DNA of 51,258 nt from a virus, in IMG/VR virus record IMGVR_UViG_3300031281_000004, positions 1 to 51,258 of that record; one strand, 5' to 3'. Within the stretch, counting starts at the first letter, position 1. Each line of letters begins with the position of its first letter. Both the position numbers and the translations under genes were made by a program. The notes beneath the pieces are model-generated. The model was given only the letters and a program-made list of their open reading frames with translations. It ran no database searches and was not told where the DNA came from. This document shows, in pieces, positions 39,246-48,603 of the stretch.

Positions 39246-39255
39246 CAACTACTCC

Positions 39256-41958
39256 TTATTTAAACATAATTTCAGGATTATTCAAGCTATCTAAAGAAAG
39301 GACTTCCCAAACTTTAGTTGTACTTTCAACATTTTTATAAATGTTAATATAAGGCGAACCATGAGTTACAATAGCGAGATATCTTCCGTCTGGAGAAAAG
39401 TCACATCCGTAGCCCTTATCTGATAAAGTGCTAGCTGGATCTGATAGTTTGATAAATACTCCTCCTATTTTCTTATAAACAGTCATATAAACTCCCAAAT
39501 TATGTCCGACAGCAATATATTTTCCATCACGAGAAACAGCCAATCCTTCAGACGTACTCGGCGGCATATCCTCGGGATCTTCTATTTTAGTAAATGTATC
39601 GCCTGTTATCTCATATATTGTAAGATAATAACTACTACCTCCCGTAGCTATAATAAGATATTTTCCATCAGGTGTAAAGTTGTGTTCAAACGCTGCACTA
39701 GGAGGTAATGTTGATGGATTTGATAATTTAACAAAAGTATCACCTATTCTTCTATATATATATATATATGGGGTACCACTTGTAGCTACTGTTAGATAAG
39801 TATTATCAGGAGAAAAACGACAATAAAAGGTATATTGACCAAGAGTAAACGAATCGGATTCTGTAAAAGTACTCCCTGATATTTTATAAACTATAAAACC
39901 GGATTGATGAGTCACTGCCAAATAATTACCATCACTAGAAAAGTCACATCCATACGCAGTAATACCAGGAAGTGTTGCGGGATTGCTTAATTTTGTAAAA
40001 GTATCTCCCGATCTTTCATAGATAGTTAAATATGGAGAAGTATGATGAACAACTGCAAGATAAGTACCACAGGGAGAAAAAGCACAACCTTCAGCCTCCC
40101 CAGTTGGTAATGTCCCAGGATCAGACAGCTTAGTAAAAGTATCTCCAGATCTCTTATATATAGTTATATATGGAGATGTATCATGTACAACAGCTAAATA
40201 GACACCATCGAGAGAAAAGCAACAACCATTTCCTTCTCCTGTAGGAAGTGTTCCTGGATTTGATAATTTAACTCCTGGTTCTATTCTGTTATCTCCATTA
40301 CCTTTATACATCAATTTTATTTTACTTTTTCCAAAAAATTGTAAATATCCACTTGTCCCTTTTGTTGTAAAATATTTATTCATATAAGAAATAACATGAT
40401 CAGCATTATTTTGAATAATTCTTGAATAATCACTCGTTACTATTTCTATTGTTTCTCCTGTATTAGCAACCACAGGAAGTGTCATATTTATTACTCCGTT
40501 TGCAAAATACTTTTTGTTGGATATCATAGTAAAGCTGCTTGTCTTTTCTTCAAAGAACAATTGATCAGATAATATTTTCCATTCAGAACTAGTATCATCC
40601 CAAACAATTATAATACTATCACCAATAGAAAGAGCGCGATCTGTTGTACCATTAGAAACCAATTCTATGTTAACAAGATAAGATCCACTACCGACAGCCT
40701 GAATTATCATAATAGTTCCATCTCTGTTAGCTCCATTAAATAATCCAAGAGTTACATTACCGGATGTAGTATTAACAAATAACTTTCTATCATTTATCAA
40801 TTCATTAGCTGAAAAGTCATGACTCGCTGTTATTGTACTTACAAAATACGCAAAAGGATTATGGATAACCCATTCAGAATTAGTATTATCCCAAACAACT
40901 TTCATAACTTGTCCTGGATAAAGTACAACATCTGTTGTACCATTAGAAACCAATTCAACATCAACTTGATTAGCTGTTCCTATAACACAAACTTCTACTT
41001 TTGACCCATCTCTTGAACTACCATTAAATAGACCTAATGTTATTGATCCAGACGTAGGATTAACAAATAATCTGTGATCTTTTATTAAACTGGCTGCCGA
41101 ATAATCAGCACTTGTTGTAACAGTCAATATATTCAAACTTTTTTGGGCTAATTCTTGTAAGGCATTTTCCACTTCAGTAGATGTTATTAAAGACCCTGCA
41201 TCAGCTATAGGTAAATCTACAGCACTAACTTTTCCAGCACTTGTTCCCCAATCAATATGATTATCTTTTATAGAATCATCTTTATGATCGCCATCTTCAT
41301 CATGTGCTATACGAAAAAGAGATTTCATATATTCAATATTACCTAATTTGAATGTTATGGATGTTTCTGAAGTCCAATTTGTTGTAACTTCTCCATCGTA
41401 TCCGCCAGTTATATTATCTATATCAGCATCATACATAGCAGTAGATTCTCCTGCTGAAACCAATATCTCCGCTAATTTTATCCATCCGGATGTATGAGAA
41501 GGAGCAACACCAGATCCTGGAGTACCTTGAATCACTTGTGCTTCTATTTCATATCTAGTTTTTGTATCCCAATCCTGATATGTTATATTACCTGATGAAG
41601 GATTTCTAAATGCTCTCTGTTCTTCGTCAAAATCTGTTGTCGTTATTCTTATTTCAATTACATCTATTCTGTCAGATCCGCTTCCATTAGCAATAGATAC
41701 TGGGCCAAATATACTGCCTACATGTGCCGTCTTACCTGTGGACTGACAGAATGCTATTCCAGCTGTGATATCAACATTCATAGAAGGCGTTCCTCTTTCT
41801 TGAACAGTCAAACCATGTATGACAACATCATTAGTAGCATTAAAAACCATTTCAAATAAGGTATTTAGATTTTCTATACCTTGTTGTTCGCCATAATTAA
41901 AATCATCTTGTTTTGCTATTTCATTACTCCCAAATCTTGATATGGTTAAATCACCCAT
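39256..41958 (-). CDS. Large tail fibre/receptor-binding protein with beta-propeller
   Basis: A 900-residue protein. Residues 1-260 form an attachment and shaft region. About 275-470 contains two consecutive copies of a domain (each with LFVNxTSGxxTLGLFNG, VELVSNGTTD and VVWD motifs). From about 566 to 882 there are seven repeats of roughly 46 residues with the pattern K-L-S-x-P, G-C-x-F-S-x-D-G-x-Y-L-A-V and P-Y-x-x-I-Y, predicting a seven-bladed propeller at the tip. It probably recognises the host surface. Followed by the collar fibre gene. Confidence 0.85.
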   Translation of the reverse strand: MGDLTISRFGSNEIAKQDDFNYGEQQGIENLNTLFEMVFNATNDVVIHGLTVQERGTPSMNVDITAGIAFCQSTGKTAHVGSIFGPVSIANGSGSDRIDVIEIRITTTDFDEEQRAFRNPSSGNITYQDWDTKTRYEIEAQVIQGTPGSGVAPSHTSGWIKLAEILVSAGESTAMYDADIDNITGGYDGEVTTNWTSETSITFKLGNIEYMKSLFRIAHDEDGDHKDDSIKDNHIDWGTSAGKVSAVDLPIADAGSLITSTEVENALQELAQKSLNILTVTTSADYSAASLIKDHRLFVNPTSGSITLGLFNGSSRDGSKVEVCVIGTANQVDVELVSNGTTDVVLYPGQVMKVVWDNTNSEWVIHNPFAYFVSTITASHDFSANELINDRKLFVNTTSGNVTLGLFNGANRDGTIMIIQAVGSGSYLVNIELVSNGTTDRALSIGDSIIIVWDDTSSEWKILSDQLFFEEKTSSFTMISNKKYFANGVINMTLPVVANTGETIEIVTSDYSRIIQNNADHVISYMNKYFTTKGTSGYLQFFGKSKIKLMYKGNGDNRIEPGVKLSNPGTLPTGEGNGCCFSLDGVYLAVVHDTSPYITIYKRSGDTFTKLSDPGTLPTGEAEGCAFSPCGTYLAVVHHTSPYLTIYERSGDTFTKLSNPATLPGITAYGCDFSSDGNYLAVTHQSGFIVYKISGSTFTESDSFTLGQYTFYCRFSPDNTYLTVATSGTPYIYIYRRIGDTFVKLSNPSTLPPSAAFEHNFTPDGKYLIIATGGSSYYLTIYEITGDTFTKIEDPEDMPPSTSEGLAVSRDGKYIAVGHNLGVYMTVYKKIGGVFIKLSDPASTLSDKGYGCDFSPDGRYLAIVTHGSPYINIYKNVESTTKVWEVLSLDSLNNPEIMFK
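39313..40263 (-). repeat. Seven tandem beta-propeller-type repeats (coding)
   Basis: Seven consecutive units of about 138 bases encode the C-terminal repeats of the tail fibre. The units are clearly diverged at DNA level, so they are old duplications, though blades 1 and 2 are the most alike. Such arrays can recombine to change receptor specificity. Confidence 0.75.
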
Positions 41959-41967
41959 ATTATCCTC

Positions 41968-43611
41968 CTATATTATTCTACTTATCATTTCTATAGCACT
42001 TTTGCATCCGGCAGGCTTTGCCTTCTCCAAAAGATCCAAATAAAAATCAGATGTATAACTACCACCTTCTCCAGCTATGTAAAATTGATCAAAAAACGTG
42101 GCGTATTCCATATTGTTACCACTACCTACAAAAATTCTAACATCATCAACATAAAAAGTTTCACTACTAGAAGTAATATCATCTGTTTTTATACGTATTA
42201 TAATTCCTGTTGCTGATGATCTTATTATTTTTGTAACAGTTATATATTGCCAATCATCATAAATATCTGCCGCTGCTTGTTCTTCTATTTCCCAACTGCT
42301 TACATAATCCATTATTTGTATTTTTATTTCCGATCCGGTTATTCCTCCTGATGGTATATATAATCTTATAGTAAAAGTATATTCCTGATCTGATACTAAA
42401 CCATGCATATCGGATGTACTATTATTATCGACTAAATCAAGAGTAGCTATAGAACCTCCAGTTGTTACTGTAAATAAATAACTATAAGAACCCCAATAAT
42501 ATTGAGAACCGCTTCTAGTCCAACTGCAATTAACAAGCATTGGTGTTGTTTCATCAAATATCATGGGAGATGTTGTGTCTTCACATTCTCCTCTATCAAT
42601 TAAATTATCCTCTGCCCCTTCCCATGCTGATATATTACCTTCAGTGGATAATCCCTCAAACACTATTATTAGTTTTATAGATGGATAATCTTGCCATATT
42701 CCAAATTTAACTCTATCTGTATAAAAAGAATGTGCTGTTCCTGGACTAGTAGAATTATTTTCTATTTTTATAGTTAAGTTCTCTGTACCTTCGTTGTCTA
42801 TCCATCCATAAGCATAAGCCCACTCAGTTGATTTTGGAAAAGATTTATAAGCAGCTCCAGATTGCCACTGTTCGTCATCAAAGCTCCAATAATAACTATC
42901 ACTTGATCTTTGTACAAATATTTTTACAACATCATCGATAGGACAATTACCATCATCTTTATACCAGAAACATAATTTATATTCTCCAGCAACTACACTA
43001 TTTATTGTTTGCGAAACACTAGCACTACTACCTGAAGAATCTATAGAAAACTTCGCAGATGCATTATCTTCAAAAGGATTTGGTGTGTCCCTTGTTATTG
43101 TAGAAGATCCAGCAACAGATTCTGTCCAGTCATCAAAATCATCTCCAGTAACCTGTTCAAATCCACCATTAGAAACAAGATCTGTCTCAATATAATTTTC
43201 TTCAATGTAAATATTATCAGAATCAAAGAAATAAGAAAATATATCTTTAAATGACCATTTAGTCATCCATCTTGTATTTGAGTTTCTCCAAATATAAGCT
43301 TTAAATCTATTCCTTAATTCAGAATCTTCTTCTTGATATATTCTAATTAGATCCATAAATACACAAACAACCTTTTCCAGAAGAGAAGTTTCTGCGTTTT
43401 GAAAATCAAAACTGTCAATAATATAATCTATAAAAGACCTCAAAAACTCTAACTCGTTTGCAATAGCCCCACAATTATAATCACTACTTTCATCTATTGT
43501 TGGATTTTCAGTATACATATATTTACCAAACAAGGCTTTATATATATCATTATCCCTGTTTATTATTGCGGGCATTCTTTTATCGTTTATATTATCTATA
43601 ATACGTTTCAT
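41968..43611 (-). CDS. Baseplate/tail protein I-like with inserted carbohydrate-binding domains
   Basis: A 547-residue protein. The first 125 residues (LEFLRSFIDYIIDSFDFQNAETSLLEKV) and the last 30 (LDLLEKAKPAGCKSAIEMI) resemble tail protein I-type baseplate components, while the middle is an insertion. Two jelly-roll segments, about 140-300 (SNGGFEQVTGDDFDDW, SVSQTINSVVAGEYKLCFWYK) and 335-495, resemble CBM4/9-type domains that bind sugars. The protein links baseplate J to the fibres and may itself touch surface glycans. Confidence 0.7.
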   Translation of the reverse strand: MKRIIDNINDKRMPAIINRDNDIYKALFGKYMYTENPTIDESSDYNCGAIANELEFLRSFIDYIIDSFDFQNAETSLLEKVVCVFMDLIRIYQEEDSELRNRFKAYIWRNSNTRWMTKWSFKDIFSYFFDSDNIYIEENYIETDLVSNGGFEQVTGDDFDDWTESVAGSSTITRDTPNPFEDNASAKFSIDSSGSSASVSQTINSVVAGEYKLCFWYKDDGNCPIDDVVKIFVQRSSDSYYWSFDDEQWQSGAAYKSFPKSTEWAYAYGWIDNEGTENLTIKIENNSTSPGTAHSFYTDRVKFGIWQDYPSIKLIIVFEGLSTEGNISAWEGAEDNLIDRGECEDTTSPMIFDETTPMLVNCSWTRSGSQYYWGSYSYLFTVTTGGSIATLDLVDNNSTSDMHGLVSDQEYTFTIRLYIPSGGITGSEIKIQIMDYVSSWEIEEQAAADIYDDWQYITVTKIIRSSATGIIIRIKTDDITSSSETFYVDDVRIFVGSGNNMEYATFFDQFYIAGEGGSYTSDFYLDLLEKAKPAGCKSAIEMISRII

Positions 43612-43620
43612 TATCTTCTC

Positions 43621-44694
43621 CTATGCAAATGTTATAGTAACTGTGCCAGTCCTTGCTATCTGATTATCATTTATTGTAGTATTACTGGAAGGAACTGTTA
43701 TATCAATATCCAAAACACCTTCCACCCCCATTATAGATTTTACTAATTCATTATATATAACATCATCTCCTATTGTTAAGTTATTAACATAATTTTCTAT
43801 TGCTTGAGTTGTTAAATACTCCATAGATTCTTCTGAAACAGTTCCATCTCCTGTTATTTCAACAGTTACATTTATAGTTACTTTTGTTGGAGCAAGTACT
43901 TGAATGTTAATACCACCAGCTTTTTTACCTGGATTCACACTAGTACCATCCCCTATAAGAACTAATTCAACAGCATCTATAAGAGCTTGTGAGGCATTAC
44001 CTGCTCCATCATCGATATAAACAGTAGCATTATAACTACTAGAAGGTGGAAAATGTTCTATAACAGAAGCAGATCTAACACCCGAAACTGATTTTGCTCC
44101 TGACACCAATCCTGAAATATTTGAATCCCCTAATCCTTCTATAAACTCGCGGAATCTTTGTAAATACTCTTCTTCAGATTCCTCATTTTGACCTCCAGTT
44201 GTTGATGCATCATTAGTAACACTTATAACATCTGTTATTGGAGTTACTAAGACAGTTATTGTTGCAGCAGGAACATTTCCATCTGTTCCACCTTCAACAG
44301 CAAGTATAGGAATATCAGCAGATTCAGAGTTTCCAGGAGTTATTTGCCCAGCTGCTGTTGTCTCAAATTGAGTTCCGTCTGTTGTAGATACAAGAGTGTT
44401 TATAGGAATATCAGTTGTACCTGAAGTTCCACTTCTTGTAAACTTCACATTACCTGATGCCTGCTGAGCTGATTCTCTTGAAAAATTAAAAGCATAAAAA
44501 GGTATTTCTTTTAATTCAATACCAAAACCAACTCTAGCTCTTATATATAATTGTTCTACTTCCAAACCTACAGCTTCACAAAAAGTTCTTACAATGGATC
44601 CTTCATTAAAATCTGTAACTTTTGTTTGATTAGCAACCATCCAATTTATCATGTCTGTGAGTATATCATCAAATCTTTTAACAGCAAAAGCCAT
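43621..44694 (-). CDS. Baseplate J-like wedge protein
   Basis: A 357-residue baseplate J protein (P2 gpJ/T4 gp6 family). Recognisable are the N-terminal NEGSIVRTFCEAVGLEVEQLY, the central GTDGNVPAATIT, EESEEEYLQRFREFIEGLG with SNISGLVSGAKSVSGVRSASV, and a C-terminal domain with GDDVIYNELVKSIMGVEGVLDI. It builds the baseplate wedge of contractile tails. Between the I-like and gp25-like genes, in the usual order. Confidence 0.92.
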   Translation of the reverse strand: MAFAVKRFDDILTDMINWMVANQTKVTDFNEGSIVRTFCEAVGLEVEQLYIRARVGFGIELKEIPFYAFNFSRESAQQASGNVKFTRSGTSGTTDIPINTLVSTTDGTQFETTAAGQITPGNSESADIPILAVEGGTDGNVPAATITVLVTPITDVISVTNDASTTGGQNEESEEEYLQRFREFIEGLGDSNISGLVSGAKSVSGVRSASVIEHFPPSSSYNATVYIDDGAGNASQALIDAVELVLIGDGTSVNPGKKAGGINIQVLAPTKVTINVTVEITGDGTVSEESMEYLTTQAIENYVNNLTIGDDVIYNELVKSIMGVEGVLDIDITVPSSNTTINDNQIARTGTVTITFA

Positions 44695-44703
44695 AACTTC
44701 CTC

Positions 44704-46443
44704 CTATATCGTTCCTGTAAATGGAACTATTTCATTAACTCTTATAGTCCTTATATCAAAAGAAACATACAATTTATCACCTACGCCTTTAAGTTTTATA
44801 TTATCTACAGCAGCAACCCTCGGATCTTGCATTATTGTGTCCCTTATATTTGCCAATATATAAGTTATAGGGGCGGCAGTTGAAGCTGATCCCACAAAAC
44901 TTCTTATTCCATATACAGTGAGACGCAATCTATAACCGAGAAACTCATTTAGTCTAATATTTAGAGCCTGGACTAAATTATTAACTCCCTCTTGAACAGC
45001 TAAATCACCAGCCGCTGTAGCTATTAAATTACCATTACCATCAATTCTTATATCCTTTCCATATATGTCGTCTGAAAATGAAGAAAAAATAAAATTATTT
45101 GTATTGGTTCCCCCCTGAACTAATACAGGAACCCTTATAGTTGAACCTATTTCTATTTCACTATCATCAAGAATACTATTAACAATAGCTATTATTTCCC
45201 ACAAAGAAGGGTTGTTATAATATTCAGCTGAAAGACCTTCCATAGTTGTTCCTGCATCTGCTATAACAGGTATATATCCATATATTTCTACTTCGCTCGA
45301 CTCTGGGAGGCCGTTTTTATATGCTGATATTATTAAAGATTTTATTTCAGCTTCTGTATCTGATAACTCTCCATAAAGTATATTCATGTTATATGTACTA
45401 TTGGATATACTGTTTAAAGGTATCCTCTGTGATCCTCTAACGTTAGGTGTTTTACTATATGTTACAAGAGAACTTGATGACTTAACATTTTGTTTTGTGC
45501 TATCAATAAGAGAATAAACATCGTCTTCTATAGAATATATTGTCAAAAGTGTTGCTGTTGCTGTTTGATCTAAAGCTTCTCCTATGTTTCTTATGGCGCC
45601 AAAAAATCTTTTTATAAGACCTGTTGGGTAAGTTAAAATATCAACAGTTCTTTCCCAATAGTTAGTTATTTTTTCTACCACTTCCTCAGCTAAGTCAATA
45701 GAAGATTCTGCTTGATCTTTAACATCTTTCACTTTACTTAAAACAGATCCTATAGAGTTTATTGATCTTCTTAAATTGCCAATCCAATCAATAGGAGGTT
45801 CTTGTTTAACAGGAGATTTTGTTTCTCCTGTTGTTGTACCTAAAACACGAAGTGTTTCCAATTCTATCGTATAATTATAGAAAAGTGGTTTTTCTTTGCT
45901 TCTCGATAATTTAAATTTATCAAGAGAAACAACATAGGCATCCATCCCTCTGCCAGATCTTATAATTCCATGTCCTTCATCAGTTAAAGCATCATATGCT
46001 GAACTAAGGTCATACATTATAAGATCATAATCTTGATAATTTTTAACTCTGCCTTTATATCTTATAATATGATTTCTGAAATAAAAGAAAGCCGATTTTC
46101 CATCTAGTTCTTCATTAGTATCAAGAGCGTATGTTTTTCTCAGATGTGTACTACCGGTATTTCCAGATATTGTTATTCTTAAATTATCAGGCCCATAATC
46201 ATCTTCAAATTGTCCACCAAATGTTTTAGTTCTAGAAACTCTCTGTGGTTCTTCTATCTCTACACTCTCTGGAGGAATATTTAATATATAAGCTTCTACC
46301 GGTTTAGAAGGATTCTTTCTGCTTATAACTTCAAATAAGATTGATTTCCTATTTAGATCTATAAGATTTCTAGCAATAGTTCTTCCATCAACATTTCTAA
46401 TTACATCGGGAATATTTTCTGATATATTTGTAGTTTGTACCAT
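44704..46443 (-). CDS. Fused baseplate protein: LysM-like hub adaptor plus gp25/W wedge domain
   Basis: A 579-residue protein. The N-terminal 200 residues are a tail-baseplate connector with the YILNIPPESVEIEEPQRV motif. A helical linker (about 225-330) follows. A LysM-like segment (about 380-445) contains AEYYNNPSLWEIIAIVN and GSTIRVPVL. The last 110 residues match the GPW/gp25 wedge family: VNNLVQALNIRLNEFLG and DPRVAAVDNIKL. In many phages the connector and gp25 are separate genes, so this looks like a fusion. Baseplate J follows. Confidence 0.75.
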   Translation of the reverse strand: MVQTTNISENIPDVIRNVDGRTIARNLIDLNRKSILFEVISRKNPSKPVEAYILNIPPESVEIEEPQRVSRTKTFGGQFEDDYGPDNLRITISGNTGSTHLRKTYALDTNEELDGKSAFFYFRNHIIRYKGRVKNYQDYDLIMYDLSSAYDALTDEGHGIIRSGRGMDAYVVSLDKFKLSRSKEKPLFYNYTIELETLRVLGTTTGETKSPVKQEPPIDWIGNLRRSINSIGSVLSKVKDVKDQAESSIDLAEEVVEKITNYWERTVDILTYPTGLIKRFFGAIRNIGEALDQTATATLLTIYSIEDDVYSLIDSTKQNVKSSSSLVTYSKTPNVRGSQRIPLNSISNSTYNMNILYGELSDTEAEIKSLIISAYKNGLPESSEVEIYGYIPVIADAGTTMEGLSAEYYNNPSLWEIIAIVNSILDDSEIEIGSTIRVPVLVQGGTNTNNFIFSSFSDDIYGKDIRIDGNGNLIATAAGDLAVQEGVNNLVQALNIRLNEFLGYRLRLTVYGIRSFVGSASTAAPITYILANIRDTIMQDPRVAAVDNIKLKGVGDKLYVSFDIRTIRVNEIVPFTGTI

Positions 46444-46452
46444 ACAAACCTC

Positions 46453-47214
46453 CTAAGGAACTTTAACAGAACTAGTTGGATCCAGACAGTGAGGAGCTCC
46501 AGCAAAAAGACAATTTAAATAATCATTAGCGCCAGTTGTTCCATTATTTAAAGTTATAGATTGACCTGATGCAGGAGTAATTTTTACTCCACCACTTGTA
46601 TTTATTTCTATTTTAGCATTATTTACACTCACTTCAAATGTAGCTCCTGATGCAGGAGTAATTTTTACTCCTCCGCTGGCGTTTATTTCTATCTTGGCAT
46701 TATTTGCACTTATTTCAAATGTAGCTCCTGATGGTAATTCTAATTTTAAATTGCCATTAGATTTATCTTCTGTTAAAATAATACCTGATTCTGTTTTTCT
46801 GTATCTTTCTGTTTCCTTACCGCTTTTTAGTATATTTGATTGTTGTTTCTTCGTATGTATACCAAAAAGAGTAAAAGCAGAACATAAAACAAGAGAATCT
46901 TCTAAAGTGCCATAAGGAAAGACAATAAGAACAAGAGAATCAACAGGAGGCAAATCTCTTTCCCCTATTCCTTCTGTTGAGTCAGTTGTTGCCCACTCAC
47001 TGCTTCTCACATTAACATGAGTGAGAGATATTCCAGAATCAAGAGTTACATCAACGGTACAATCATCAGATCTTCTTTTTTTAATTCTTCCCCAGGCAAA
47101 ATATCTCCTTGGTTGATCAAAAGAAGATTTACCAAATGATTTCTTACTATCCATAAGCCCTTTTGACTTTATAGAAGAAGGAGCTTTTACATTTCTAACA
47201 CTTACTCTTCGCAT
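46453..47214 (-). CDS. Baseplate spike protein (gpV/gp5-like)
   Basis: A 253-residue spike. An OB-fold N-terminal domain (about 38-118, YFAWGRIKKRR to LVLIVFPYG) leads into beta-helix repeats. Two almost identical 27-residue units (SGATFEISANNAKIEIN and SGATFEVSVNNAKIEIN) lie near 160-215, with an 81-base period in the DNA. The C-terminal tip includes CLFAGAPHCLDP, a possible metal site. It punctures the outer membrane on contraction. Precedes the LysM/gp25 fusion gene. Confidence 0.8.
   Translation of the reverse strand: MRRVSVRNVKAPSSIKSKGLMDSKKSFGKSSFDQPRRYFAWGRIKKRRSDDCTVDVTLDSGISLTHVNVRSSEWATTDSTEGIGERDLPPVDSLVLIVFPYGTLEDSLVLCSAFTLFGIHTKKQQSNILKSGKETERYRKTESGIILTEDKSNGNLKLELPSGATFEISANNAKIEINASGGVKITPASGATFEVSVNNAKIEINTSGGVKITPASGQSITLNNGTTGANDYLNCLFAGAPHCLDPTSSVKVP
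46571..46740 (-). repeat. Tandem 81-base repeat in the spike gene
   Basis: Two copies of an 81-base unit encode 27-residue beta-helix rungs. The stretch GCAGGAGTAATTTTTACTCC recurs at 46571 and 46652. High similarity implies a recent duplication lengthening the spike. Confidence 0.7.
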
Positions 47215-47223
47215 AACATTCTC

Positions 47224-48603
47224 CTAAATATTACTTAATAACCTTCCCATATTATTTATTGGTCTTAATGGTGACCCACTACCACTATAAACAAATCCTC
47301 TGGAAAGTGATAATCTTGTTTCCATCGATGTTCCGTAATTCCAAGAATGTTCTGATTCTTCTATATAAAACTCACCTTCTAAAAATGACATTTTTTCTCC
47401 GACTCGAGGATTTCTTAATCCAGAATCTCCAGCATTATTATCAATAGTCATAAATCTTAAAGTACCAGTGTGAAACTCATCATTATACTGATACCATCTT
47501 TTTAACATTTCACCAAGGCCTCTCATAGTGCTTGCTGTTGTTGTATAAGTTTCTGATTTATCAGCATCGAAATAACGGAACTCAATTATAAGTGGTCTAT
47601 ATCCGTATTTTTTCCATTTCTCTTCATCAAAAGAAGCTAAAGCTCCATAACCAGCAGAATCTAATAACATTCCTTTATTATCACTTATTCCAGCTCCCGC
47701 AACACTACAAAGGAAATAAGTATAAACTTCGTTTCCTGATTGACCAAAATCATAATGATTTAGATATACAGGAAGAATACTTCTCTTAGTTAAACTTTTC
47801 CAATCTTCTGGCTCAAATGGAGTTTGTCTGAAAACTCCTTCGTATTTTCCACTTGTTGGATTTAACAACATAAACATTTCGTAAACAGGTGGAACCATTA
47901 AACTAGAAAGAATATCCCATATATTGTTTATTCCAACATTATATATAGATAAAGCTATAGGATATTTCAAAACAATATCCTTTGATAATCTACTGTCGAA
48001 ATCTATAAACTCATCCAAGACAGTTTTTATTCCTCTACCCTGAGAGTTTATAGTTCCCATTTTTAAAGAAAGTTCAAAAAAAGAATCATATATTGTTTTC
48101 ATTATGTTTGCTACTGGATAACCATCTTCCATCGCTGCTGCTAATCTTGCCTTTAATTGATTGTTTGCTGACTCTGCTAATGTATTTCCCTGATATAAGA
48201 ATTGATCTATTACTAGCGGGAATGTGCTTAAAAGATTTCCTAATGATAATCCGTTAACAGATACTTGTTTACTAGGCCTTTCTCCAGAAAATCTAGCACT
48301 GAACCTTTTATCTTCTACTACACCTATAAATCTCAATTCCGCAAACTCATATATGAAAACAAGATCTTTTATCTCTATTTTATCTAACCAGGTATAACCA
48401 TCATCATCTGTTTCTGCAGTTAAAGATAAAGAAAATTGTGTCTCAATTGTGTTAAGACTTTCAGTAAAATTATATCCTATGAGAGCATTATTTAAAGGAG
48501 AAGTATCAAATGAGGCTATTTTATTTGCATCATAAGTTATTGAATTGTAATTTGGCCTGTATATTTCAACTATGAAATCAGGCTTTCTTCTTCTATATTG
48601 CAT
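47224..48603 (-). CDS. Baseplate hub protein (gpD/gp27-like)
   Basis: A 459-residue protein resembling late-control D and XkdQ-type hubs. The N-terminal half shows ALIGYNFTESLNTIETQFSL and LVFIYEFAELRFIGVVEDK, and the C-terminus has GEKMSFLEGEFYIEESEHSWNYG with TRLSLSRGF. It forms the central ring below the tail tube, on which the spike sits. Its ATG shares a base with the tape-measure stop. Confidence 0.75.
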   Translation of the reverse strand: MQYRRRKPDFIVEIYRPNYNSITYDANKIASFDTSPLNNALIGYNFTESLNTIETQFSLSLTAETDDDGYTWLDKIEIKDLVFIYEFAELRFIGVVEDKRFSARFSGERPSKQVSVNGLSLGNLLSTFPLVIDQFLYQGNTLAESANNQLKARLAAAMEDGYPVANIMKTIYDSFFELSLKMGTINSQGRGIKTVLDEFIDFDSRLSKDIVLKYPIALSIYNVGINNIWDILSSLMVPPVYEMFMLLNPTSGKYEGVFRQTPFEPEDWKSLTKRSILPVYLNHYDFGQSGNEVYTYFLCSVAGAGISDNKGMLLDSAGYGALASFDEEKWKKYGYRPLIIEFRYFDADKSETYTTTASTMRGLGEMLKRWYQYNDEFHTGTLRFMTIDNNAGDSGLRNPRVGEKMSFLEGEFYIEESEHSWNYGTSMETRLSLSRGFVYSGSGSPLRPINNMGRLLSNI

